From Zunongwangia endophytica (GTDB taxonomy: Bacteria; Bacteroidota; Bacteroidia; Flavobacteriales; Flavobacteriaceae), in assembly GCF_030409505.1 (NCBI RefSeq), contig NZ_JAUFPZ010000002.1:1743501-1807500 (forward strand): 64,000 bases of DNA, read 5' to 3'. The notes under the pieces are model-generated. The model was not told the origin of the DNA. It worked only from the letters and a program-made list of their open reading frames with translations, and did not search any database. Shown in pieces: positions 21,201-28,981 of the stretch (its first letter is position 1; each line of letters begins with the position of its first letter). Position numbers and translations under genes: made by a program.

Positions 21201-21919
21201 TCATAAAGCTTTTCGATCTCGTTACTGGCAAAACTGTAGGGCGAATATGGATCGTAAGTGTATTGTGTTATTTGTTGATTATTGAGATTTTGTGGTGTGT
21301 TCGCAATAAAAAACAATCCATTTTTTCGAGAAGCATACCAAATATTTCCTTCTCTATCTTTTAAAACATCATTAACTAAAACATTAGGAAATTGATCTTC
21401 TAAAAGTTTTTGTAAAGGCTTGTAACTATTTTCCGTTTGCAGTGCTGCTCCAGAAATTGCTTGAAAATGATTATTCTGCCAAGCGAAATAGCTATTCGAT
21501 GTTTTTACGGCTATTTCTCCAGATTTTGTTAAGCGAAGATTTTCTGCATTTTGATCTAATTTGAAATTTTTAAAAACTCCGTCCCCCTGATAATATGAGA
21601 TGGAATTATTATCATTCAACATCCAGATACGACCGTTTTTATCTTTCTTGAACGCCAGAATTACGTTGCCGGCAATACTTGTCGAATCCTGAAATTGATG
21701 CTTAAAAACCTGAATTTGATTGCCATCATAAACATTTAAGCCGTCCCAGGTGGCAATCCAAAGTCGGCCATCTTCATCGCTAATAATATCGTTTACAGAG
21801 TTATTTGATAAACCTTCATCTGTAGTTAAGGTTTTAAACTTCATTTGTTGTGCCAGCAAGGTGTGTGAAAAAAGCACGAACAGTAAAGCAATTTTAGTAG
21901 GGATTATATGCTTCATCAT
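18212..21919 (-). CDS. Sensor-regulator (HTCS-like) with degenerate kinase and receiver, AraC end
   Basis: Inner-membrane one-piece regulator of about 1,235 residues. Order: signal peptide (ends LLAQQ); periplasmic two-component-type beta-propeller repeats (about 25-610); Y_Y_Y domain (about 615-690); one membrane helix (about 695-715); coiled coil; a kinase-like region (about 770-970); a receiver-like region (about 990-1100); AraC-type helix-turn-helix (about 1130-1230, with ISEISFECGFND). The H-box histidine, N-box asparagine and G-box glycines are not visible, and the receiver lacks the phosphate-accepting Asp (YNIP where SDVMMP is usual). The start is ATG 21919 rather than GTG 21940. Placed upstream of SusC/SusD on the same strand, so it likely controls them, probably without phosphorelay. 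Confidence 0.85.
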   Translation of the reverse strand: MMKHIIPTKIALLFVLFSHTLLAQQMKFKTLTTDEGLSNNSVNDIISDEDGRLWIATWDGLNVYDGNQIQVFKHQFQDSTSIAGNVILAFKKDKNGRIWMLNDNNSISYYQGDGVFKNFKLDQNAENLRLTKSGEIAVKTSNSYFAWQNNHFQAISGAALQTENSYKPLQKLLEDQFPNVLVNDVLKDREGNIWYASRKNGLFFIANTPQNLNNQQITQYTYDPYSPYSFASNEIEKLYEDDFGNIWLAHKDGGISMTYRGAEQITTVTPHPKRYPHLPNETIRGITKDQSGSVWLGYYNHGLFYFSKKTNCYVPFSIQEALLNSDWNRIRSLYTDSEGIIWVGTYAGIIKIENHQYSLISAEDFENFPANRNYSFFEDSVDLWIACWGGVAKYNRKSKRFEEFKHQEELASFHVRQLIKKDDTLVLATEHSGVIFFSTEKGILKTLDTENGLLGNSVYSLYQDSTNDGLWIATLGGISIYKNSEGITKNLTETDGLPSHMVYSLLANGNEVWISTTKGIAFINKKSYAIKQLPKEQGWQAQEFSEGASFQDAKGTLFFGGINGLSFFQPDAYHYTKKPTKFFLKVDGKENYSAEFTKEYHQNSVAVTITPISYTGLPQTIWYKLEGADSDWKAFKNSEIVYRHLQPGDYSFKITSNKKEDQATQYFQLHIEKPFYQTFWFYAACIVLLILIGICFSVRRNRVAKKIRNQLEKNIEERTAVIASQKKELVDANKNLEQKNAEIAKQKEKLLALHRDVKNKDFEVEKFQTFFLSDFKSKLNKIVALLKSEENDTKSVENELTKLIEDISEWDYLDQISELGESVPVQIDFEGFITKIYQQISDNQYNTETSYKFSKISVDILVALDVLRFRLLLRYLIIEVFKYSGSNEKCHLQTSLHANKAIVELKASSELLKKEWQNITNFSPYYKAFQLLLKEISGEIEVKFTEDLEITLQIPVTSVKNQSEASGVLQYKHLQQPNNDDKSYMLVYCEEDDISFLSQLLNSKDRALLFEHDLHGITSAIHQCYVETIIIYNIPFSNDFEQVLHQPALQRIPSLYISETISLSIEERAIENGINAIANLPTSSDLLNKKIAMITNSQKQAYSTKIDRITEKLDRENVVLNPHEKTVKKALKIIEEELDNPQFNVDSLFKRLEISRTKVYRVFKEILQQSPSDVIINLRLQKAENLLLTGNLNISEISFECGFNDPKYFSRLFKKHYGESPKRYKKHIQNTLQDY

Positions 21920-22082
21920 AGCGCGCGAAAGTAATCTCACATAGCGAATTTCTCTTTATGTCTTTATTAAGCATTGATCTCCAATATTAAGAAATAGCTA
22001 AAAATTAAGGTTTCAGTAAAACTCGTTTCAGCAATTAGAAACACGCTCAAATAATTCAAATTTGAAAATATAGTAAAAACAA

Positions 22083-22112
22083 AAAGCGCTAACCTTATCA
22101 GATTAGCGCTTT
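22083..22112. terminator. Intrinsic terminator
   Basis: 10-bp perfect stem AAAGCGCTAA / TTAGCGCTTT (22083-22092 with 22103-22112) and a 10-base loop, directly after the stop of the GH2 gene on the minus strand. Confidence 0.7.
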
Positions 22113-22132
22113 ATAAAATTCAGAATCGTTAT

Positions 22133-23980
22133 TTAATCCTGATATTCTTTTTCCTTTTCTTCGTAATATTTTTTTAGTGTAAAAAAGGCTTTTTTCTTAT
22201 TTCCTTCATTATCGATTAAACCTTTACGATTCCAACCTTCCTGATATTTTGGATTGTTACGTTTTGGAGACCTAAAATCGACCAGAATCCAAGGAGACAA
22301 TCCCATAAAATTATCTGGCATTTGCTCCATCATCTTCAACGTTTCTTCGTAATACCATTCCTGAAATTCCTCGCTCCACCTTGTTTCTTTATCGGCATGA
22401 AAACCAGATTTGGCTCCCGCACCGGTTTCACTAAAAAATAGTGGCTTGTTATATTTTGTTTCCCACTTAGAGTTCTCTTTTGCGCCAGGCAAGTCTCCAT
22501 ACCATCCCAAATATTCATTAACCGACACGATATCTGTATATTCCCCCAATGGATCATCAATAAAATTAGTACCTCGATTGTAACGAACCTCGAGCGCAGC
22601 CGAAATTAGTCGTGTACTGTCCATTTTTTTAGCATCCATAACCAACTGTTTCATAAAGTCGTTTCTGGCATCACTAAGCGGAGTTTCATTACCCACAGAC
22701 CAAATGATTATCGAGGCTTTATTTTGATCTCTAACAATCATTTCTTCAAGCTGTTTTTGGGCTTTTCCCAGTACCTTTTTATTTTCAAAATCAATCGTCC
22801 AATACACTGGTATTTCACTCCACACTAAAATTCCGAGTTCATCTGCTGCTCTCGTCATATATTCATTATGTGGATAATGAGCCAACCTGACCATATTTGC
22901 ATTTAGATCTTTAACCCAACCAAATAATTTATTAGCATCGTCCATACTATTCGCACGGCGAATTTCAGGAGCTACTTCCTCATGCAGACTTATACCGCGC
23001 ATAAAAATCTCCTTACCATTCAGTAAAACTTCTTTTCCAGAAACTTCAACTTTTCTAAAGCCGATCTGGTCGGTCAAAGTTGTTTCTCCCAAAGTAAATT
23101 CAACTTCGTAGAGCTTTGGATTTTCAGGCGACCATAATTCAATTTTTTTAGCATCAAAACTAAATGAAGCTTTAGAATCACTAATATCAATTTTCTCTTT
23201 TAAGCCAATTTCAGGAATTTCAATAGTAACTTTTTCCTCGGAAGAAACATTTAATTTAATGTGTCCTGAAAGCTTGAATTTTTTACGCTTTATAGATTTT
23301 TCGATATCCTGATCCTGATCGAGTTGTAATGCATATTGCTGAATAAAATTTTGTTGCGTAATCACTAATTTGACGTCTCGAGTTATTCCGCCGTAATTCC
23401 ACCAATCGGTATTTAAAGTAGGAATTTCGTCTTTGTGGCGTTTATTATCAACTTTTACGACTAGAAAATTCCCTTTTTCCTGAAGTAAATCACTAGGCAT
23501 TTCAAAATTAAAAGGCGTAAAACCACCTTTATGCATGCCTAATTTTTTTCCGTTTAAATAAATATGTGCTTCATAATTTACCGCGCCAAAATATAGAAAA
23601 ACATGCTCATTTTTTGCCAATTCCGGTTTATCAAACTCTCGCTGATACCAAACCGTTCCCTCGTAATATTTAAAAACATCGTCTTGCGAATTCCAATCTC
23701 CCGGAACCTCTATCGAGTATTTATCGCTATACCCATGCTCTTTTCTGTCGGTTTTTTGATGCGGATTTGGATTATTCCAGTAAGCCTCGGCATCCTTTTC
23801 TCCTTTCTCTTTATAACGATAGTTATAGAAACCCGTTTCGTATGGATCGATGATATAATGCCAGGTACCATTTAGGGAAATCTGTTCTCTATTTTGAGTA
23901 TTTATAATTAGATCTTCCTGTGCAAACCCAGAGAATGCTATTAGTAGTAATCCAACCGTGAAAAGTTTTCTAAACATCAT
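22133..23980 (-). CDS. Secreted glycoside hydrolase family 2 (beta-glucuronidase-like)
   Basis: GH2 enzyme of 615 residues, exported (signal peptide 1-20, ends GFAQ). Layout: jelly-roll sugar-binding domain (about 35-205), immunoglobulin-like domain (about 210-310), TIM barrel (about 315-605). Acid/base E432 in VGNE, nucleophile E518 in FSETG. The short form without extra C-terminal domains resembles beta-glucuronidases more than long beta-galactosidases, but specificity is unproven. Upstream of the regulator gene in the same direction, separated from it by a terminator and about 190 bases; it likely belongs to the same glycan locus. Confidence 0.88.
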   Translation of the reverse strand: MMFRKLFTVGLLLIAFSGFAQEDLIINTQNREQISLNGTWHYIIDPYETGFYNYRYKEKGEKDAEAYWNNPNPHQKTDRKEHGYSDKYSIEVPGDWNSQDDVFKYYEGTVWYQREFDKPELAKNEHVFLYFGAVNYEAHIYLNGKKLGMHKGGFTPFNFEMPSDLLQEKGNFLVVKVDNKRHKDEIPTLNTDWWNYGGITRDVKLVITQQNFIQQYALQLDQDQDIEKSIKRKKFKLSGHIKLNVSSEEKVTIEIPEIGLKEKIDISDSKASFSFDAKKIELWSPENPKLYEVEFTLGETTLTDQIGFRKVEVSGKEVLLNGKEIFMRGISLHEEVAPEIRRANSMDDANKLFGWVKDLNANMVRLAHYPHNEYMTRAADELGILVWSEIPVYWTIDFENKKVLGKAQKQLEEMIVRDQNKASIIIWSVGNETPLSDARNDFMKQLVMDAKKMDSTRLISAALEVRYNRGTNFIDDPLGEYTDIVSVNEYLGWYGDLPGAKENSKWETKYNKPLFFSETGAGAKSGFHADKETRWSEEFQEWYYEETLKMMEQMPDNFMGLSPWILVDFRSPKRNNPKYQEGWNRKGLIDNEGNKKKAFFTLKKYYEEKEKEYQD

Positions 23981-24157
23981 TTAAATTAAGATTAAAGTAG
24001 ACAACAATTTAGCTTAGCCTTTGGCTTAAACTTATTAAATGTAAAAAATACGGTTTATAAATAAAAGAAAGTCAGCCTCTTTATTAATTTTTAATTGTGG
24101 GAATAAGTATTTTCATCACCTGAAAAGATTAAAACCTCTTAGATTTAGGTTGAAACA

Positions 24158-24192
24158 AAAAAACCGCTAAGAAGATATCTTAGCGGTTTTTT
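24158..24192. terminator. Intrinsic terminator
   Basis: 15-bp perfect stem containing ACCGCTAAGA / TCTTAGCGGT (24158-24172 with 24178-24192), 5-base loop and T-run, just after the stop of the NmrA-like gene on the minus strand. Confidence 0.85.
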
Positions 24193-24212
24193 ATAAGATG
24201 CAATTCTTTATT

Positions 24213-24875
24213 CTAAGCTAGAAATTGATCTAAAGCTTCAGTGATTTCGTGATCTCCTTTACTCATTTCAATAATTTTTCCAACTGATTTTGGATTGTTC
24301 AGTACTGCCAAAACTGTTTCAGCAACCGCTTCTCTAGGAATTTCAGTAGCTACACCATCAGGACTTTTAGCCATTGTAACTTTTCCCGCTTCCTCATCGT
24401 CGGTTAATGCCACAGGACGTAAAATGGTGTAATCTAAATTACTACGCTTTAATTCCATATCTGCATAATGTTTTGCCGTGTAGTACGGTTTCATGCCGTC
24501 CACTTTCCCCCAGTAGGAACGATCGTCGGTATGCGATGCGCCCACCATTACAAAACGCTTTACGTTATGTTTGTCTGCCTGATTGATGGACTTTATAGCA
24601 CCGTCTAAGTCTATTTCGATTGTTTTATCATCACCTGTTTTTCCGCCAGATCCTGCAGAAAAAACTACCGCATCATAATCTTTAATAACTTCTCCTATAG
24701 CCTCTGGAGTATTTTCTAAACTTTCGACAACCGTAGCGACACCCATATCCTCAAAATAAGAGCGTTGTTCTGGTTTTCTAATAAATGCCGTTGGCTCAAA
24801 TTCTTTAGAAGCACTCATCTTTTTAGAAATTCTTTTTCCCACATTTCCGTGTGCTCCAATAATTAAAACTTTCAT
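24213..24875 (-). CDS. NAD(P)-binding atypical SDR (NmrA/YwnB-like)
   Basis: Cytosolic Rossmann-fold protein of 220 residues. N-terminal nucleotide motif GAHGNVGKR (8-16), a middle VFSAGSGGKTGDD stretch, and YTAKHYADMELKRS (about 130-145), which in this family replaces the classical YxxxK. These small SDRs often bind NADPH and are linked to stress or quinone reduction; the true substrate is unknown. It is divergent from a doxX gene, with a 326-base shared control region. Confidence 0.82.
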   Translation of the reverse strand: MKVLIIGAHGNVGKRISKKMSASKEFEPTAFIRKPEQRSYFEDMGVATVVESLENTPEAIGEVIKDYDAVVFSAGSGGKTGDDKTIEIDLDGAIKSINQADKHNVKRFVMVGASHTDDRSYWGKVDGMKPYYTAKHYADMELKRSNLDYTILRPVALTDDEEAGKVTMAKSPDGVATEIPREAVAETVLAVLNNPKSVGKIIEMSKGDHEITEALDQFLA

Positions 24876-25201
24876 ATCAATTTTTCTTTTTTGTTTATTT
24901 TCAATGTAATTTTTCTTGAAGGATTTTTGACTTAAAATTCTATTAAAACTGAGGTAGATAGAGAATATTAACTCATTATTCTAAAGCTTTATTAGAGAAA
25001 TGTTAGCGCTTGAGATTAGGCGTAATTTAAATATGTGATCTTTGGTTTCTAGATTCTAGGAAGATATCTATCCCTTTTTAAAGTACTTTATTCAAAAAAT
25101 AAATCGAAATTACTTAAGAATTTTAATCCTATTAAATTTCAGAAAGAAATAATCTTTGTATATTTATATCGTAAACGATTTAATCTTAAAAGATTTAAAA
25201 T
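24876..25201. other. Divergent control region between the SDR gene and doxX
   Basis: 326 non-coding bases, strongly AT-rich. A promoter-like AATCTTTG lies at 25151-25158 (one mismatch to the Bacteroidota -7 box TAnnTTTG). It is followed at 25168-25179 by an inverted repeat, and by a GATTTAA direct repeat at 25177 and 25192. Two TCTA words 7 bases apart are at 25048 and 25055. No gene seen. Confidence 0.5.
25168..25179. promoter_or_regulatory. Possible operator palindrome in front of doxX
   Basis: ATCGT-AA-ACGAT inverted repeat 22 bases before the doxX ATG and just after the predicted transcription start. The position fits a repressor site, but no regulator gene is adjacent, so it is a guess. 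Confidence 0.3.
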
Positions 25202-25624
25202 ATGAAAACTTCATTATTTCAAAATATAATGCGTGTACTTTTGGGTAGCATGATGACCTTTGCGGGGATTGGTCACCTTACTTTTCAGCGAGGAGAATTT
25301 CAGGCTCAAGTACCAAGATGGTTGCCAAACTCACCAGAATTTATGGATATTATTGTACTGGCCTCTGGAATAATGGAAATCTCATTGGGATTATGCCTTA
25401 TATTCTGGGTAAGTAAAAAGGTGAAAATCGGTATTTTTCTAGCGATATTTTATGTATTAATTTTCCCCGGAAACATATCTCAATATACCAACGGGATCGA
25501 TGCATTTGGATTAGATACCGATCAAAAGCGATTGATTCGTTTATTTTTTCAGCCTGTCCTTATTCTTTGGGCATTGTGGTCTACAGGAGCATTAAAATAC
25601 CTCTTGAATAAGCGAAAATCTTAA
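25202..25624 (+). CDS. DoxX-family small membrane protein
   Basis: 140-residue inner-membrane protein with four predicted helices (about 8-28, 48-68, 73-90, 108-130). It carries the family's early GIGHLTF motif and the PRWLPN stretch. DoxX/DoxD-like proteins are often linked to thiol or quinone stress; no exact function is known. Divergent from an NmrA-like reductase; a hairpin terminator follows. Confidence 0.85.
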   Translation: MKTSLFQNIMRVLLGSMMTFAGIGHLTFQRGEFQAQVPRWLPNSPEFMDIIVLASGIMEISLGLCLIFWVSKKVKIGIFLAIFYVLIFPGNISQYTNGIDAFGLDTDQKRLIRLFFQPVLILWALWSTGALKYLLNKRKS

Positions 25625-25653
25625 TAAGATTAATTAGGGTAAATTATAAACCA

Positions 25654-25681
25654 AAAAAACCACCTTCTGAGGTGGTTTTTT
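25654..25681. terminator. Bidirectional intrinsic terminator
   Basis: Perfect 12-bp stem AAAAAACCACCT / AGGTGGTTTTTT (25654-25665 with 25670-25681) with a 4-base loop, between the convergent doxX and nrdA genes. Confidence 0.85.
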
Positions 25682-25706
25682 TAGTTTAAATATTTTGCGC
25701 TTTCAA

Positions 25707-27401
25707 TTAAGCTTCACAACTCGAACAGTTTACAATGTTCGAAACGAATTCTTTAGAAACACTCTGGCTTCTTTGATAATATAAGGTTTTTACTCCTAAT
25801 TTCCAGGCTTCGATCATTAACTGGTTTACATCTCTTACCGCTACTCCCGCAGGAATATTAAGATTTAAACTTTGTGCCTGATCGATAAACTTCTGTCTTA
25901 CCGATGCTTGCTGAATAATCTCTAATTGACTAATCTCTTTAAAAGTTTTAAAGATATCTTTTTCCTCCTGAGTGAGCGTTTCCAAATGCTGAACACTACC
26001 ATGATTCAACATAATACTTCTCCAGGTATCTTCGTTGTCCAAGCCTTTTTCTTCAAGTAATTGCTTCAGGTATTTGTTTTTACGCATAAAGTTACCTTTA
26101 GCAAGTCCTGCTTTATAGTAATTACTACTGAAAGGTTCGATTCCTGGTGATGTTTGTCCTAGAATTGCTGAAGATGAAGTTGTTGGCGCAATTGCCATTA
26201 AGGTGGTGTTTCTTAAACCATAGCCTTTAAGTATTTCGGGCTCTCCATAAATAGTTGCCAGTTCTTTACTCGCTTTTGTAGCTTTAGCACTGATATCTTC
26301 AAAAATCTGATGCGTTAATCCTTTAGCTCGCATTCCTTCAAAAGGAATTCTGTTTTTCTGCAAGTAAGAATGCCATCCCATAGCTCCTAATCCAAGTGCA
26401 CGGTGATTTTTGGCGAAACGATTTGCAGAAGCTAAATAATGATTTCCTTCAGTTTTAGCAATAAATTCCTGTAATACTCCGTCTAAGAAATAAACAGCTA
26501 GTTTAACCGCTTCAGTATCTTTCCACTCATCATATAATTCAAGATTCATAGAGGATAAACAACAGATAAAGGATTCGTCTTCCGTAGAAGGCAAAGCAAT
26601 TTCAGAACAAAGATTACTAGAATGTATAGTTCTGTTTTTATCCTTATAAACCTGTGGCTTAAATCGGTTAATATTATCTTTAAATAAAATGTACGGTAAA
26701 CCTTTTTGTTGGCGACTTTCTAAAACTTTAGCCCAAATTTCACGTTTTTCACTATCACCTTCAATCATCTCTTGCATCCAGTAATCTGGAACACACACAC
26801 CGTTAAATAAATTCTGAATAGGATTCCCGATATTCTTGATTTCCAAAAACTCTTTAATATCTGGGTGATCGATATCTAAATAAGCAGCAAAAGCTCCACG
26901 ACGCACACCACCCTGAGAAATAGTATCCATAGCAGTGTCAAAAAGCTTCATAAAACTTGTTGCTCCACTACTCTTCCCATTATCAGTAACAGCACTTCCA
27001 CGACCACGTAATTCACCAAAATATCCAGATGTTCCTCCACCAATTTTGGTTTGCATGATCACCTCGCCAAGTTTATGCGTAATTCCTTCAATATTATCTG
27101 GTACATACACGTTAAAACATGAAATTGGTAATCCACGTTCGGTTCCCATATTTGCCCAGATTGGAGAACTTAAACTCATCCAACCACGCTCTATCATTTC
27201 AATAAAAGCTTCAGCAAGTTCTGGTTTGTACAATCTTTTTGCAGAAGCGTTTGCGATACGCTCGATAGCAGATTTTACCGTTTCTCCTTTTAATAAATAG
27301 CCACGATTTAAGATCTGCTGACTTTCGTCATTAAGCCACCAAAGTCTTTTGTTTTTAGGCTCGTCTGCAATTAGAGGCTGAGTTTGTACGTTTGTCGTCA
27401 T
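25707..27401 (-). CDS. nrdA: Class I ribonucleotide reductase large subunit, short form
   Basis: Catalytic subunit that reduces ribonucleoside diphosphates to deoxy forms in the cytosol. Active-site pattern is complete: C95 (SCFN) and C280/C281 for the disulfide pair, N263-x-C265-x-E267 (NLCSE) for the thiyl radical site, YYQRSQ near the end for radical transfer, and redox cysteines C559 and C562 in the tail. At 564 residues it is about 200 shorter than E. coli NrdA because the N-terminal ATP-cone is missing, so activity control by dATP through that domain is absent. Same transcript as nrdB (31-base gap). Confidence 0.95.
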   Translation of the reverse strand: MTTNVQTQPLIADEPKNKRLWWLNDESQQILNRGYLLKGETVKSAIERIANASAKRLYKPELAEAFIEMIERGWMSLSSPIWANMGTERGLPISCFNVYVPDNIEGITHKLGEVIMQTKIGGGTSGYFGELRGRGSAVTDNGKSSGATSFMKLFDTAMDTISQGGVRRGAFAAYLDIDHPDIKEFLEIKNIGNPIQNLFNGVCVPDYWMQEMIEGDSEKREIWAKVLESRQQKGLPYILFKDNINRFKPQVYKDKNRTIHSSNLCSEIALPSTEDESFICCLSSMNLELYDEWKDTEAVKLAVYFLDGVLQEFIAKTEGNHYLASANRFAKNHRALGLGAMGWHSYLQKNRIPFEGMRAKGLTHQIFEDISAKATKASKELATIYGEPEILKGYGLRNTTLMAIAPTTSSSAILGQTSPGIEPFSSNYYKAGLAKGNFMRKNKYLKQLLEEKGLDNEDTWRSIMLNHGSVQHLETLTQEEKDIFKTFKEISQLEIIQQASVRQKFIDQAQSLNLNIPAGVAVRDVNQLMIEAWKLGVKTLYYQRSQSVSKEFVSNIVNCSSCEA

Positions 27402-27432
27402 GGGAATTTCAGTTTTAATGTTTGGCGCTTAT

Positions 27433-28407
27433 TTAAAAAAGATCTGATGCTGTAATACTTTTATCGTGCTTGGTATAATCTACGGGACGTCTTGCAAAGA
27501 AATCATCTAAACTATTTGCAAAAACTTCTTCTTCGAACCACAACATTGGCTGATATTCAGCTGCACTAATGTTGTATAATTTTGGAAGTCCGATGCTTTT
27601 TAAACTATCATCTAAACGGAATTTCATAAAATCCATTAGATTCTTTTTATTGATATTCTCTAGTTCTCCGTTTTCAAAAATCCAATCTAAAATCTCTCCC
27701 TCTACTTCTATAGAAGTTTTGATGATGTCATTTAACTTCTGAATCATTTCTTCATTGAAATAATCTGGATATTCTTCACGTATCTTGTTAATAATGTAGA
27801 TCCCTGCATTGGCATGAATTTGCTCGTCTACTGAAGTCCATGCGATAATATTACTCACATTCTTCATCACTCCTTTAAAACGATTAAAGGATAATACGAT
27901 CGCGAATTGACTAAAAAGCGATACATTTTCAATTAAGATGGAGAATAATATTAAAGACGATACATAATCTTTAGGATCGTCTGCATTGGTATGCTCTAGC
28001 GCTTCAGATAAATACTCAATACGTTTTTTGATCGCAGGTACTTCTACAACATTAGCGAATTCATTACTATATCCTAAAACTTCTAAAAGTCTTGAGTAGG
28101 CCTGTGAATGTCTAAATTCACATTCAGCAAAAGTACTTCCTAAACCATTAAATTCTGGTTTTGGTAAGTGTTTATAAAGATCACCCCAAAATGATTTTAC
28201 GGCAACTTCAATTTGTGCAATAGCCAACAAACTTTTCTTAACAACATCCTTTTCACCTTCATTTAGATAAGTGTGAAAATCCTGCACATCAGCTGTAAAA
28301 TCTACTTCAGAATGTACCCAAAATGATTGATTAATAGCATCTGTAAAATCTAGAACTCCGGGATACTCGAAAGGCTTATAATTTAGCCGCTTATTAAAAA
28401 TACTCAT
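27433..28407 (-). CDS. nrdB: Class I ribonucleotide reductase small (radical) subunit
   Basis: Ferritin-like subunit of 324 residues that makes the radical. Metal ligands E67, E97, H100, E160, E195 and H198; a tyrosine at Y104 keeps the E-x2-H-x3-Y spacing of the E. coli radical tyrosine. The first ligand is Glu rather than the Asp of E. coli; whether the metals are Fe or Mn cannot be told. No N-terminal ATP-cone, unlike some flavobacterial NrdB forms. First gene of nrdB-nrdA; a 574-base gap lies upstream. Confidence 0.94.
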   Translation of the reverse strand: MSIFNKRLNYKPFEYPGVLDFTDAINQSFWVHSEVDFTADVQDFHTYLNEGEKDVVKKSLLAIAQIEVAVKSFWGDLYKHLPKPEFNGLGSTFAECEFRHSQAYSRLLEVLGYSNEFANVVEVPAIKKRIEYLSEALEHTNADDPKDYVSSLILFSILIENVSLFSQFAIVLSFNRFKGVMKNVSNIIAWTSVDEQIHANAGIYIINKIREEYPDYFNEEMIQKLNDIIKTSIEVEGEILDWIFENGELENINKKNLMDFMKFRLDDSLKSIGLPKLYNISAAEYQPMLWFEEEVFANSLDDFFARRPVDYTKHDKSITASDLF

Positions 28408-28981
28408 ACTGCTGTTGTGTTAATAATGGAACAAAGATCAAAAGCATAAACACTTATGGTAGGATTTATCACAAATTCTCATCGAAAATCTGTAAAAGTA
28501 GGTATCCATGACCATTACTTTTTATGCGAAAGCAAAAGTCATTGAAACGAAGAAAAGGTATTCTGGCTTATTAGCAGGGCTAATTTACAGTATATAAAAG
28601 CTCATGATTTGCACATGATTCCTTCAAAAAACTTAATAAAATTTCGTTCAATAATCTCATGTCAAAACTACGATCTAAGAAGACATATTTTAGAAAAAAT
28701 CTATTATAGTTATTCACAATTTTGTAAACAATTTCGAAACTACTGATTTATAAAGTTTTACATTTTATTTCGTAATTAATTGAAAATTAAAAAGTTAATT
28801 TTTTGATAAGACCAAATTGTTTACAAAAAATATAAACTTTTAAAAATAAAACATTGAAAACTAAACCGGTATAAACAATCTAAAAACGGGAAGAAAGACA
28901 CTTAAATATTGGCGCAAAGATAGCAAAAGGCAGTTTTAATAAACCCATTTTTTTATAATTATATTGAAAAAATTTACGAAC
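28408..28981. other. Long AT-rich gap upstream of nrdB
   Basis: 574 bases with no gene seen. It holds a perfect 15-bp inverted repeat pair (TTTTGTAAACAATTT at 28720-28734 and its complement at 28814-28828, 79 bases apart) and a DnaA-box-like TTATTCACA at 28710-28718. It should contain the nrdB promoter and the end of the phosphodiesterase-like gene; no NrdR-type box or clear terminator was recognised. Confidence 0.5.
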
